Shown here: positions 1 through 8,343 of the stretch, piece by piece
Layout: every line of letters starts with the position of its first letter
Numbering within the stretch: position 1 is the stretch's first letter
DNA from: JBAXXL01 sp037127915
GTDB taxonomy: Bacteria; Bacteroidota; Ignavibacteria; Kapaibacteriales; UBA2268
Assembly (NCBI GenBank): GCA_037127915.1
Contig: JBAXXL010000018.1
Coordinates: 1-64,000, forward strand
Length of the DNA stretch: 64,000 bases
Reading direction: 5' to 3'
Made by a program: the position numbers and the translations under genes
The notes under the pieces: model-generated
What the model was told of the DNA's origin: nothing
The model's database searches: none
Seen by the model: only the letters and a program-made list of their open reading frames with translations

Positions 1-111
1 AAAAATAATAAATTATTTTTGTACCAGTTTTATTTGAAACTCAACCGTTAATTGTCAATTGTTAATGAGAAGAAGAAAAGATTTAACAACAAAGAACACA
101 AAGAATTTTTA

Positions 112-136
112 AAGGCAATCCACCAAGGGTTGCCTT
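112..136 (+). terminator. Hairpin, probable terminator of a gene left of the window
   Basis: Arms AAGGCAA and TTGCCTT flank a short loop, and a T-rich run follows. The same design (AGAGGCAA...TTGTCTCT plus a T run) recurs behind both DUF3160 genes, so a gene-end role is plausible. It lies in a repeat-rich stretch from base 45 on. No gene could be supported in the first 150 bases. Confidence 0.5.
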
Positions 137-152
137 ATTTGATATTTTTTTT

Positions 153-875
153 TCAGTGCAACCCTTCCGTCAACAGACTTGGTTTTAAAATATCTAACAA
201 GAAATCATCCTTTATCGGTTCTACTCCATCTTTTGCGTAAGCAAAAATAAATACAAGTTTTCCTTTACGATTCAATATAACCAAATTTGTTTGTACTGCA
301 TAATGCGTTTGAACAATTACTTCGGATTTTTTTAAGCTTGAACCTATTGTAATATGATCAGAAAAATAGTTAATACTATAGAATTTATCTGTTTTAGTAT
401 TAGATATTACTAATTCATCATCTCCATAAAACTTTAAGTAGATATCATAATTAAACTTAATATTTGGCATAAGAGCAAAAGATAAACCAGAAGAAGTTGG
501 AATATAACGAGTAGAATAGATTCCACTTTCAATCATATTTTTGTTTACATTATATTTTTTTATTATATAACTTAAACACTTTGAAACATATTTATTATTA
601 TATTCATAAATAGTTATTATGTAATTATTATCAAAATCAAAACAGGATAGTAGTTCGTTTTTACGATTCAATTGCTTTAAAAAAGATATATCTTTCGAAG
701 GATCCTCCTTTAAATAATATTTATAATTATTTATTATAGTTTTTGGTTCTTCAGGGCCATATGATTTTCCAATAATAGTCAGTTCTATTATTTCATATAC
801 TACTAGGCAAGCAATGATTATTCCTATTATTGCAAAAATTCTTCTTAATTTTCTTTTTAACAGTATGTTTTTCAT
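153..875 (-). CDS. Hypothetical single-pass membrane protein
   Basis: Not recognised. The 240-residue protein has a basic N-terminus (KRKLRR) and one strong hydrophobic segment at about residues 9-30, followed by a soluble domain rich in Tyr, Asn and Lys. It is probably anchored in the inner membrane with the domain outside. I chose the ATG at 875 because GGGAGG ends four bases upstream; the in-frame TTG four codons earlier lies at the edge of that site. It is a single gene with repeat-filled DNA on both sides. No catalytic motif is visible. Confidence 0.7.
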   Translation of the reverse strand: MKNILLKRKLRRIFAIIGIIIACLVVYEIIELTIIGKSYGPEEPKTIINNYKYYLKEDPSKDISFLKQLNRKNELLSCFDFDNNYIITIYEYNNKYVSKCLSYIIKKYNVNKNMIESGIYSTRYIPTSSGLSFALMPNIKFNYDIYLKFYGDDELVISNTKTDKFYSINYFSDHITIGSSLKKSEVIVQTHYAVQTNLVILNRKGKLVFIFAYAKDGVEPIKDDFLLDILKPSLLTEGLH

Positions 876-1370
876 AAAACCTCCCAAAAACCTTTAAATA
901 CAACATTTAAAAATATTTCATATCAAAAATACGAAATTAATTTTATTTAGGAATAAATTATTAATAATCATTTGCAAATTCTTTCACCCTTTCAGGGTTA
1001 GTGCCGCTAGGTATTTCAATTTTCTATAATAATACCATCCTTTCAGGATTGAAGAAATCAATTACGAACTTCAAATTACGAATTACGAGGATTTTTTTAT
1101 TCGCAGTCAAAATCCAAAATTCAAAATTCAAAATTATTTGAAGATGGATTCCCAATCGAGTTGGGAATGACAAACTGTTTTCTACCCCTTAATAACTCTT
1201 CTCTGCGTCTTCGCGTCTTTGCGGTGAAATTCTTTTCTTCCCATTAACAATTGACCATTATCAACTATTCTCGTTTTATTTCGTCTAAAAAATATTATTT
1301 TTTATCAAATAGGCTCGAGTTTGATAAAATATTATTAATTTAGATATTATGAATAAAATACAAAACGGAT
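876..1370. repeat. Intergenic repeat cluster before cdaA
   Basis: No gene. From 982 to 1054 there is a 72-base element with two mini-hairpins (ACCCTTTCAGGGT and ATCCTTTCAGGAT) that recurs at 35420-35492. At 1139-1172 is a GATGGATTCCC hairpin element (arms ATTCCCAA and TTGGGAAT). At 1196-1275 are the phrases 'ctctgcgtcttcgcgtcttt' and 'cattaacaattgaccatta', both found elsewhere in the window. The last 100 bases are AT-rich and should hold the cdaA promoter, which I could not define. Confidence 0.7.
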
Positions 1371-2138
1371 ATGGATAGTTTATTTCATATTGGCTTTTTA
1401 AGCGTAACAATATTTGACATATTAGATATACTGCTGGTAACATTGCTTTGTTTCATGATGTACAAAGCTTTGAAGAACACTATAGCTATACAAATCTTGT
1501 TCGGAATGATAGTAATAATAGCACTAACTTTTCTTTCGGGCACACTGAATCTAAAAACTACTAACTGGATTTTAAAAACGGTTTTAAATATCTGGCTTCT
1601 AAGTTTTGTGATTTTGTTTCAGCCTGAAATAAGGAAAATGCTTTTAATGGTAACGCGATACAAGTTCCTGAATTTATTTGTCAAATCAGAACTTGGAGGT
1701 TCGCTTGACGAGATAATAGAAGCGGTTCGCGATATGGCAAGCCGTCATATAGGCGCATTAATAGTAATTTCCCGCAAGCAAAATGTTCAAATGACAGTGG
1801 AAACGGGCGTTTTACTTCAATCTGTAATATCGAAAGAATTGCTGTTGTCCATATTCAATACTAAATCTCCGCTTCACGACGGAGCGGTTATAATTGATAA
1901 TAATTTGATTGTAGCCGCTAAATGTATTTTGCCGTTATCGAACCAGATTCGTCATCAAAAGAAAGTTTTGGGTACGCGCCATCGTGCGGGCTTAGGTTTA
2001 AGTGAGAAGCTCGATGCTGTTATAATAATCATTTCCGAAGAAACCGGCGCAATATCATTGGCTCAGCACGGCGAATTGATTTACAATATCCCGAGCGACA
2101 AAATCCAAACCGTACTCAACAACAAGGTAAAGGAATAG
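1371..2138 (+). CDS. cdaA: Diadenylate cyclase CdaA (c-di-AMP synthase)
   Basis: Condenses two ATP to cyclic di-AMP, a messenger that controls potassium/osmolyte balance and cell-wall homeostasis. The 255 residues show three membrane helices (about 12-30, 36-57, 66-85) and then a DisA_N domain. The two catalytic motifs are present: DGA at 170-172 (in SPLHDGAVII) and RHR at 203-205 (in GTRHRAGLG). Length and layout match CdaA. The usual partner CdaR (YbbR) is absent; RNase HI follows after 10 bases and may be co-transcribed. The ribosome site is weak, as for most genes here. Confidence 0.93.
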   Translation: MDSLFHIGFLSVTIFDILDILLVTLLCFMMYKALKNTIAIQILFGMIVIIALTFLSGTLNLKTTNWILKTVLNIWLLSFVILFQPEIRKMLLMVTRYKFLNLFVKSELGGSLDEIIEAVRDMASRHIGALIVISRKQNVQMTVETGVLLQSVISKELLLSIFNTKSPLHDGAVIIDNNLIVAAKCILPLSNQIRHQKKVLGTRHRAGLGLSEKLDAVIIIISEETGAISLAQHGELIYNIPSDKIQTVLNNKVKE

Positions 2139-2148
2139 CTTAATAGAA

Positions 2149-2826
2149 ATGCAAGATTATATAATATACACCGACGGATGCAGTTTAGGAAACCCGGGAC
2201 CCGGCGGTTATGGTGCCGTTATTATTGCCGATGGTAAATTTACAGAACTAAGCGGCGGCTTTAGATTGACAACTAACAACAGAATGGAAATATTAGCCGC
2301 TGTAACAGCATTGAAATCCGTTCCAGCGAATTCAAACGTTGTTTTGAATAGCGATTCCAAATTGCTGACCGATGCGATCAATCAGCGTTGGCTCCCGAGC
2401 TGGGAGAAAAAAGGGTGGAAAAAAGCCGACAACAAACCGGTTTTGAATAAAGACCTATGGTTAGAACTGATACCGCTATTAAAAACGCGAAAAGTGAAAT
2501 TTGTCTGGGTGAAAGGTCACGCAGGAATCGAACATAACGAACGGTGCGATATTATCTGCAAATCCGCCGCCGAAAACCCGGGGAATAATATTGATCAGTT
2601 TTACGAAGACTCCAAAGAAGACAATAACTTATTTACTACTGCCCCCAATCAGCCAATAAGCAAAAATCAAACAACGAAAGATATCAGCAGTCGTGTAAGC
2701 TTAACTTTATCGAAAGATAAAGAATTGCTGATTCGATTACAGCAGAACGGCCAAACCATAGAATTTGGAAAGGAGACGCTTTTGGAAATATATAAAATAA
2801 CGAAGGACTTTGATTATGAAAATTAG
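2149..2826 (+). CDS. rnhA: Ribonuclease HI with C-terminal extension
   Basis: Cuts the RNA strand of RNA-DNA hybrids. The catalytic acids are visible: D9 in YTDGCSLGNPGPGG, E47 in TNNRMEIL, D69 in NSDSKLL and D134 in NERCD, with the helper His124 in KGHAGIEHNERCD. The RNase H fold ends near residue 145. About 80 further residues form a charged, Asn/Gln-rich linker (to about 185) and a small terminal segment that I do not recognise. It overlaps the start of the next gene by 11 bases, which suggests translational coupling. Confidence 0.93.
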   Translation: MQDYIIYTDGCSLGNPGPGGYGAVIIADGKFTELSGGFRLTTNNRMEILAAVTALKSVPANSNVVLNSDSKLLTDAINQRWLPSWEKKGWKKADNKPVLNKDLWLELIPLLKTRKVKFVWVKGHAGIEHNERCDIICKSAAENPGNNIDQFYEDSKEDNNLFTTAPNQPISKNQTTKDISSRVSLTLSKDKELLIRLQQNGQTIEFGKETLLEIYKITKDFDYEN

Positions 2827-3673
2827 AATTGCAATTGCAATATTTTTATTTATGTTTAGTTCATCTTTTACTCTTAGTGCCGCTGAGAGCGACAGTACAA
2901 AGATTATATTTAATCGAATTATCCAAAATGCGAAAATGCAAAAAGCTGACACATTGGAAATGGGCAATTTGATGGTTTGGGTCGCTCTGAATTTTCAAGG
3001 TACTCCATACGTTAGCGGCACATTGGAAAAAAGCAATAAAGAAACCTGTGTAGCCGATTTCACAGGATTGGATTGCGTTACATTTACTGAAAATGTTTTA
3101 GCATTAGCCCGCTCAATCAAAAAAAATAAAACCGAATTTAAGGATTTTATAAAAGAACTAACTTATATTCGATATAGAAAGGGAATAATTAGGGATTATT
3201 CCAGCCGTTTGCATTATTCTTCGGAATGGATTTACGACGGCATAACAAAGAAACTTTTTGTGGATAAGGGACCTGAATTAAGCGCACTGCCAATTAAATT
3301 CAATTGCCACTTTATGTCCACTAATCCGCAATACTACCCAGATGTGTTGAAAAAAAGCGAGAAAATGTTAAAGCGCATTGCCGAAAAAGAAGAATTCATA
3401 AATGAGCAAACTTTTTATTTTGTGCCAAAGGAAAAAATCGCTGAAATAGAGAGCAAACTGGAAAATGGCGATATAATTTTGATTACAAGCAATAAACCGG
3501 GTTTGGATTATAACCATTTAGGAATAGTTTATACAGATTCAACGGGACAAAAAGTTCTTCTCCACGCATCGAGCAAATTAAAAAAAGTAATAATGAGCGA
3601 TGTAATTTCGCAATACATTCTATCCGGCACAGCAAATACCGGCATTAGTATAATGAAACCAATCGAACCTTAA
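2816..3673 (+). CDS. DUF1460 family exported amidase-like protein
   Basis: DUF1460 proteins belong to the NlpC/P60-like cysteine peptidase group and are often described as N-acetylmuramoyl-L-alanine amidase-like; a role in peptidoglycan turnover is inferred. A signal peptide covers about residues 1-22, ending at LSAA. The hallmark GLDCVTFTEN places the nucleophile at Cys87, and a C-terminal DYNHLGIV supplies the likely catalytic His. I chose the ATG at 2816 because GAAGGA sits eight bases upstream; an in-frame TTG at 2810 is too close to it. It overlaps rnhA and is followed two bases later by a transporter. Confidence 0.85.
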   Translation: MKIRIAIAIFLFMFSSSFTLSAAESDSTKIIFNRIIQNAKMQKADTLEMGNLMVWVALNFQGTPYVSGTLEKSNKETCVADFTGLDCVTFTENVLALARSIKKNKTEFKDFIKELTYIRYRKGIIRDYSSRLHYSSEWIYDGITKKLFVDKGPELSALPIKFNCHFMSTNPQYYPDVLKKSEKMLKRIAEKEEFINEQTFYFVPKEKIAEIESKLENGDIILITSNKPGLDYNHLGIVYTDSTGQKVLLHASSKLKKVIMSDVISQYILSGTANTGISIMKPIEP

Positions 3674-3675
3674 CT

Positions 3676-5049
3676 ATGGATGTCAAACTTATATTTTTGT
3701 TTTTGTATTTTTTCGGTATGCTTGCAATCGGAATCCAATCGGCGCTGAAAATCAAAAAGCCCGATGATTTTTATTTAGCCGGGAAAAGAAGCAAAACAAT
3801 GTATATAACGGGCAGTTTATTAGCTACCATTATCGGAAGCTCTGCTATATTGGGCACAATCAATTTGAGTTATAGTCAGGGCTGGGCGGCGGCTTGGCTG
3901 ATGCTTTGCGCTTCGATAGGATGCTTCGCATTACTCCCGATGGCAAAATACGTCAGCCGATACGGAAAATACACGCTACCCCAATTAGTGGGCGATTTCT
4001 ATGGGAAAACCGCCGAGCGCGTCTGCTCTGTTATTATTCCTGTCGCTTGGATTGGAGTTATCGCCGCACAAGTTATCGGCGCGGCTATGATTATCAGCGG
4101 TTATATTGGCATCAGCTATGAATTAGCAGTGCTTTTGACAGGTGCGATTTTTATTTTATATACTATGATAGGCGGTCAGATATCGGTAATTAAAACCGAC
4201 TTTGTTCAAACAATTATGATATTTGTGGGACTTTTTGTTTTTGCATTATTCCTGCATAAGCACTCGCCAATTAATTCATTTGCAACAATCCACGAAACAT
4301 TTCCATTTAACCAACATTTCACACCTTGGAATTTGGTAGTACTTCTATTTACTTACTCCTCAACTTTTTTCGTTGGTCCGGACATTTATTCGCGCTTGTT
4401 TTGCGCTAAGAGTGAAAAAACCGCATCCAAAAGCGTTCTAATGACCGCCATATTACTGTTTTTCTTCGCATTTTTGATTGCGTTTGTAGGTGTGAGCTTA
4501 GCTCATCTTTTCCCGAATATAGACAGTTCGAAAACAATATCGCTGATTACGGCAATAGACAAATACTTACCGCCGTGGGTTTCGGGATTGGTTATAGCGG
4601 CGTTCCTCTCGGCGGTGCTATCGTCGGCTTCGACCACATTGCTAACTTCATCAACCATATTGAGCGAACCAATTCTGAAACGAAAGAAGGGCGAGGGAAA
4701 ATTCTCCACAAAAAACACGAGAATATTCATACTCATTTTGGGTATAGCCGCAATGGTTTTGGCACTGAAAATCACATCTATTATTGGCGCTTTGCTTATT
4801 GCACTAACGTTATTTTCCGGAGCGTTTATTATCCCAATCGCCGCCGGACTTTTCGGTTTCCGTGTAGTCAAGAAAACAGGTGTTGCTGCGATGATTATTG
4901 GCGGCGCCATAGCTCTATCAGGGAAAATCACAGCCCTATCTTATAACGACACTTTGGGTAATATCATAATCATCTGCGGATTCATAGCCAATGCCGCTGT
5001 GCTGTTTTTGCCGAATATGGTGAAGAAGGGTATAGGGGATAGGGTTTAG
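3676..5049 (+). CDS. Sodium:solute symporter family transporter
   Basis: A 457-residue polytopic protein with about thirteen hydrophobic helices and an SSS-family look. The N-terminal KKPDDFYLAGKRS loop and the GGQISVIKTDFVQ segment around residue 165-180 are typical of this family, which couples solute uptake to sodium. Its substrate cannot be read from sequence. It starts two bases after the DUF1460 stop, so the two are probably co-transcribed; a cell-wall fragment or amino-acid substrate would fit but is only inference. Confidence 0.85.
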   Translation: MDVKLIFLFLYFFGMLAIGIQSALKIKKPDDFYLAGKRSKTMYITGSLLATIIGSSAILGTINLSYSQGWAAAWLMLCASIGCFALLPMAKYVSRYGKYTLPQLVGDFYGKTAERVCSVIIPVAWIGVIAAQVIGAAMIISGYIGISYELAVLLTGAIFILYTMIGGQISVIKTDFVQTIMIFVGLFVFALFLHKHSPINSFATIHETFPFNQHFTPWNLVVLLFTYSSTFFVGPDIYSRLFCAKSEKTASKSVLMTAILLFFFAFLIAFVGVSLAHLFPNIDSSKTISLITAIDKYLPPWVSGLVIAAFLSAVLSSASTTLLTSSTILSEPILKRKKGEGKFSTKNTRIFILILGIAAMVLALKITSIIGALLIALTLFSGAFIIPIAAGLFGFRVVKKTGVAAMIIGGAIALSGKITALSYNDTLGNIIIICGFIANAAVLFLPNMVKKGIGDRV

Positions 5050-5371
5050 GGGATGAGCTGTCATACCGAACGAAGTGAAGAATCCATCTTTAATTATTTT
5101 TGAATTTTGAATGCGAAGAAACTAGGATTAGGAATTAGCACACAGATGACGCGGATTGGTTTTTAGATACTTTGACCTCTCCATCAGAGGTCTGTTTTTG
5201 CTGTGGGTGGGTGCGGTTCTTCATATTCAACCGCTTCGTGGTTGGCTCTCTTCCTCACAATTCTTTAATTGTATTTTTTTAAAACCCAAATATTTGTTAT
5301 TTTTCATTTTCTTTTGATACATTTTTATAAACTATACGATTAATTGTTATAAATAACTGTTAGGATAAGAG
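5050..5371. repeat. Intergenic region with repeats and a hairpin
   Basis: No gene. It holds a diverged 'tgtcat...gaatccatctt' element (5057-5092), a 'cacagatgacgcggattgg' phrase (5139-5157) and 'aaccgcttcgtggttggct' (5230-5247), each with relatives elsewhere in the window. A hairpin with arms GACCTCT and AGAGGTC lies at 5174-5192, followed by TGTTTTTG. It may end the upstream operon, although it is about 125 bases past the stop. Confidence 0.6.
5174..5192 (+). terminator. Possible terminator hairpin
   Basis: Seven perfect base pairs (GACCTCT/AGAGGTC) with a five-base loop are followed by TGTTTTTG. The T tract is short and interrupted and the distance from the transporter stop is long, so this is tentative. 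Confidence 0.35.
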
Positions 5372-5662
5372 ATGGAAAATGAAAATACAATAGCAGTATT
5401 TGAAAGCAAGCAAATTCGCCGCCATTACGACGAGGAGTCGGAGATATGGTATTTCTCTGTAATTGACATAGTAGAAGTGCTTACTGCTAGCAGTAACCCC
5501 CGCGATTATTGGTTTAAAATGAAACTTCGGGTAAAAACCGAAGATGGATTCGAACTGTCGACAATTTGTCGACAGTTGAAACTGAAAGCCGCTGATGGTA
5601 AAATGAGGCTAATGGAAGGGAATTTTTTACCACCCAAAAAGGGAAATAAACAAGTGGAATAA
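5372..5662 (+). pseudogene. Truncated BRO-N domain (phage antirepressor-like) gene
   Basis: The first 75 residues match the Bro-N DNA-binding domain: ENTIAVFESKQIRRHYDEE, then WYFSVIDIVEVLT, then STICRQLKLKAADGKMRL. Family members continue for another 100-200 residues, but here the match stops after KMRLMEG and a short unrelated tail (LPPKKGNKQVE) ends the frame. I read it as a decayed fragment of a mobile or phage-derived gene. The CRQL segment is encoded by a 25-base near-perfect palindrome (5553-5577). A run of eight C lies 60 bases past the stop. The N-terminal domain could still be expressed. Confidence 0.7.
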
Positions 5663-5721
5663 TCTAATGAAATGAAACAATTAACAAATATGTTAAACAA
5701 TATAAATTGAAAATACATTCG

Positions 5722-5729
5722 CCCCCCCC
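5722..5729 (+). other. Run of eight C
   Basis: A C8 tract in AT-rich surroundings, between the BRO fragment and the TetR gene. It overlaps no supported gene, so there is no evidence of phase variation. Confidence 0.9.
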
Positions 5730-5770
5730 TGAGGTCATTTTCTCCTCTCATTATCAACTATCAACTTTCT

Positions 5771-5850
5771 GTTACAATACGAAAAACTTATGTACGTTAC
5801 TATTTCTGTATTTTATTATAAATTTCGTAACATTGGATTAGTTTAGTAAC
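5771..5850 (+). promoter_or_regulatory. Possible TetR operator region
   Basis: Four GTTAC/GTAAC half-sites lie just before the TetR gene: GTTAC at 5771 and 5796, GTAAC at 5827 and 5846. The inner pair flanks an AT-rich segment with TATAAATTTC, a loose match to the Bacteroidota -7 consensus TAnnTTTG. Self-regulation by the adjacent TetR protein is inferred. Confidence 0.3.
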
Positions 5851-5853
5851 ACA

Positions 5854-6441
5854 ATGACAGAAACCAAAGAAAATAAAGCTTATACTGCAATATTTACCAC
5901 TGGCAAAGAACTGTTCTGGAAGCACGGTATCAGCCGCGTAACGGTCGAAGAAATTTGCCGTGGCGCCGAGGTCAGCAAAATGACATTTTACCGTTTGTTT
6001 AAAAACAAAAACGATGTCGCTGAAAAAATACTAATTGAAACATTCGACGCTAATTTGAAAAAATATAGAGATGTAATGAATCAGAGCGTCTCTTTTTCCC
6101 AAAAAATCAATCAATTGGTTATTTTGAAAAAAGAGGGTACCACCGATATAAGCGAAGAATTCATTAAAGATATTTTCTTGAAAGATGTTGCCGGATTGAA
6201 GAAGCTTATAGAAGATTATACAAAAGTAACGTATGATTACTTTGTCAGCGATATAAAAACAGCTCAATCAAACGGCGAAATCCGCAAGGATATAAAAGTG
6301 GAATTTATAGTTTATATGCTGAACTCAATGACGAATATACTCTTTGACGAAAAAATAAAAGCAATGTACCCCGACTCTCACGATGCGATTATGGAAATCA
6401 CAAAATTCTTTTTTTACGGTCTCAAACAAATTGAAGATTAA
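5854..6441 (+). CDS. TetR/AcrR family transcriptional regulator
   Basis: A 195-residue regulator with a TetR-type helix-turn-helix at about residues 8-54 (TVEEICRGAEVSKMTFYRLF, then KNKNDVAEKIL). The C-terminal domain that would bind a ligand is not informative. It leads a five-gene set: outer-membrane barrel, ATPase, two permeases and a LolA-like protein. It most likely represses that set and itself, with release by a hydrophobic compound; the ligand is unknown. The next gene starts four bases after its stop. Confidence 0.88.
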   Translation: MTETKENKAYTAIFTTGKELFWKHGISRVTVEEICRGAEVSKMTFYRLFKNKNDVAEKILIETFDANLKKYRDVMNQSVSFSQKINQLVILKKEGTTDISEEFIKDIFLKDVAGLKKLIEDYTKVTYDYFVSDIKTAQSNGEIRKDIKVEFIVYMLNSMTNILFDEKIKAMYPDSHDAIMEITKFFFYGLKQIED

Positions 6442-6445
6442 ATTT

Positions 6446-7591
6446 ATGAAAAAATTCTTTATTACTTTTACAATGATTTTTGGAATGTGCTCGTTTTTTG
6501 CAATCGGAAAGACTAACCTCGATTTTACAGGTCAAGTTTCTCTATTTTCAAATTACAGTCCTCAATACCCAATGAATTTTGTTAATATAGGAAGGTATAT
6601 TCCGCAATTGGTTTTTAGCGATACTCTTGCCAATTCTCAATTAATTGATTTTGAAGCTTCAGCAAATATTACCGGTAATGCTTCATATCACCTTTTCGAC
6701 AATTCTGCCTACCAAGGCAATATATCACCATACAGACTTTGGGGAAGGTATTCAGGAAAGCAATTCGAGATTCGCATAGGCCTGCAGAAAATTGATTTCG
6801 GTTCGGCAACTATTTTACGCCCTATGCAATGGTTCAATTCGATAAGCCCTCGCGACCCTTTGAAAATAACGAACGGTGTATGGGGAGCTTTAGGAAGATA
6901 TTATTTCCTGAATAACGCAAACGTCTGGGCGTGGCTGTTATATGGTAATGAAAATCAACGTGGGTTAGACTTGTTTGATACTTATAAAAAAGAACCGGAA
7001 TATGGTTTCCGCTGGCAACAACCGTTACCTAAAGGTGAACTCGCACTATCATACCATCACAGAACTTTTAAAACAATGATTTTGCCTTCTGACCCGATTG
7101 GGACTTTCTCAGAGAAAAACCCTGAAGACAGGATTGGTTTGGACGGTAAATGGGATTTGGGTGTTGGTCTTTGGTTCGAAGCCGTCTATATTATGCCGGC
7201 TAAAGAATCAATCAACTATCCCGATCAAGCACTTTTGAATATTGGTTTAGATTACACTTTCGGAATTGGTAACGGATTGTACGTTCTTTTTGAACATCTT
7301 ATTACTAATTACACGAAAATTCCTTCAGTCTTTAACGCAAATAATAATACCACAGCATCATTAATATCATATCCGCTTGGACTTGATGACAATATTAGCA
7401 GTATATTAGCTTATGGCTGGGATACAAAAGCTTTGTCCGTATTTATGAATTACTCTCATCAATTCGAAAAATTTATGGGATATGTGATGGTAACTTATAA
7501 TTCACAAAACACAATAAAAGTTCTAGACATAGTATTTGAAAATCCATATAAAGGCCCCGGCATTCAGTTAATGCTGGTATATAACCACTAA
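6446..7591 (+). CDS. Outer-membrane beta-barrel protein
   Basis: A 381-residue exported protein: signal peptide MKKFFITFTMIFGMCSFFAIG, then alternating aromatic/polar strands typical of a barrel (SPYRLWGRYSGKQFEIRIGL, AWLLYGNENQRG, GFRWQQPLPKGELALSYHH). The style resembles DUF1302/alginate-export type porins, but no family is certain. I start at the ATG at 6446, where the signal peptide begins; a longer frame would overlap the TetR gene. In this operon it may be the outer-membrane exit or acceptor for what the ABC system moves. Confidence 0.7.
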   Translation: MKKFFITFTMIFGMCSFFAIGKTNLDFTGQVSLFSNYSPQYPMNFVNIGRYIPQLVFSDTLANSQLIDFEASANITGNASYHLFDNSAYQGNISPYRLWGRYSGKQFEIRIGLQKIDFGSATILRPMQWFNSISPRDPLKITNGVWGALGRYYFLNNANVWAWLLYGNENQRGLDLFDTYKKEPEYGFRWQQPLPKGELALSYHHRTFKTMILPSDPIGTFSEKNPEDRIGLDGKWDLGVGLWFEAVYIMPAKESINYPDQALLNIGLDYTFGIGNGLYVLFEHLITNYTKIPSVFNANNNTTASLISYPLGLDDNISSILAYGWDTKALSVFMNYSHQFEKFMGYVMVTYNSQNTIKVLDIVFENPYKGPGIQLMLVYNH

Positions 7592-7633
7592 ATAAGAATA
7601 AAATTTGTTATAATAATAAATCAAAGGTAAATT

Positions 7634-8341
7634 ATGAATAGCGATAGCATAATATTAATCGAAAACCTCGTCAAACGCTACCCCGTCGGCGATGGTCAGT
7701 TTACCGCCTTAAGCGATATCAATCTAAAATTTTCCAAGGGCGAATTCGCCGGAATTGTTGGACCGAGCGGCTCAGGGAAAACTACTTTGCTGAATATAAT
7801 CGGTTCACTCGATAGACCGAGCGAAGGCAAAGCTACAGTGATGGGCTATGATATTGCGAAATTAACTCATAAAGAATCAGCTAATTTAAGAAATAAATAC
7901 CTTGGGTTTATATTTCAGGTCTATAATCTTTTACCTGTTTATACGGTATTTGAAAATGTGGAATTTGTCTTGCTATTGCAAAATAAAACCGCGACTGAAC
8001 GCAAAAAAGTTGTAATGGAAGCTCTCGAATGGGTTGGTTTAGAGAATATGGCAAATAAAAAACCGTCAAAACTTTCCGGCGGCGAAGGTCAACGCGTTGC
8101 AATTGCCCGCGCAATGGTGAAACGTCCCGAAATAGTTTTAGCCGATGAGCCTACTGCAAACCTTGATGCCAAAAACGCTCACGCTATAATCAAAACGATG
8201 AAAGATTTGAATAGAGAATTGAAAACAACATTTTTATTTTCCACCCACGACGAAAAAGTAATGTCCTATTTGGATCGTATGATTCACCTGGAAGATGGCA
8301 AAGTCGCAAAAGATGAAATTGTAACACTAAGCGGACTATAG
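7634..8341 (+). CDS. ABC transporter ATPase, LolD/MacB type
   Basis: A 235-residue ATPase driving the two FtsX-like permeases downstream. Walker A GPSGSGKT at about 43-50, Q-loop in GFIFQVYNLLP, signature LSGGEGQR, Walker B VLADEPTANLD and switch His in FSTHDE are all present. The signature has Gly where GGEQQ is usual. This subfamily powers lipoprotein release (Lol), MacB export or mechanotransmission; the LolA-like gene in the same operon favours an envelope lipid or lipoprotein role. The stop lies two bases before the next start. Confidence 0.9.
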   Translation: MNSDSIILIENLVKRYPVGDGQFTALSDINLKFSKGEFAGIVGPSGSGKTTLLNIIGSLDRPSEGKATVMGYDIAKLTHKESANLRNKYLGFIFQVYNLLPVYTVFENVEFVLLLQNKTATERKKVVMEALEWVGLENMANKKPSKLSGGEGQRVAIARAMVKRPEIVLADEPTANLDAKNAHAIIKTMKDLNRELKTTFLFSTHDEKVMSYLDRMIHLEDGKVAKDEIVTLSGL

Positions 8342-8343
8342 CA

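Noticed and set aside
1..152. Replication origin or gene start at the left edge
   Set aside because: The AT-rich start has no DnaA-box cluster or dnaA/dnaN neighbour; it is repeat DNA and a terminator-like hairpin.
4503..4931. Long frame antisense to the sodium/solute symporter
   Set aside because: Shadow of a membrane-protein gene; composition mirrors the hydrophobic sense codons and no start signal is seen.
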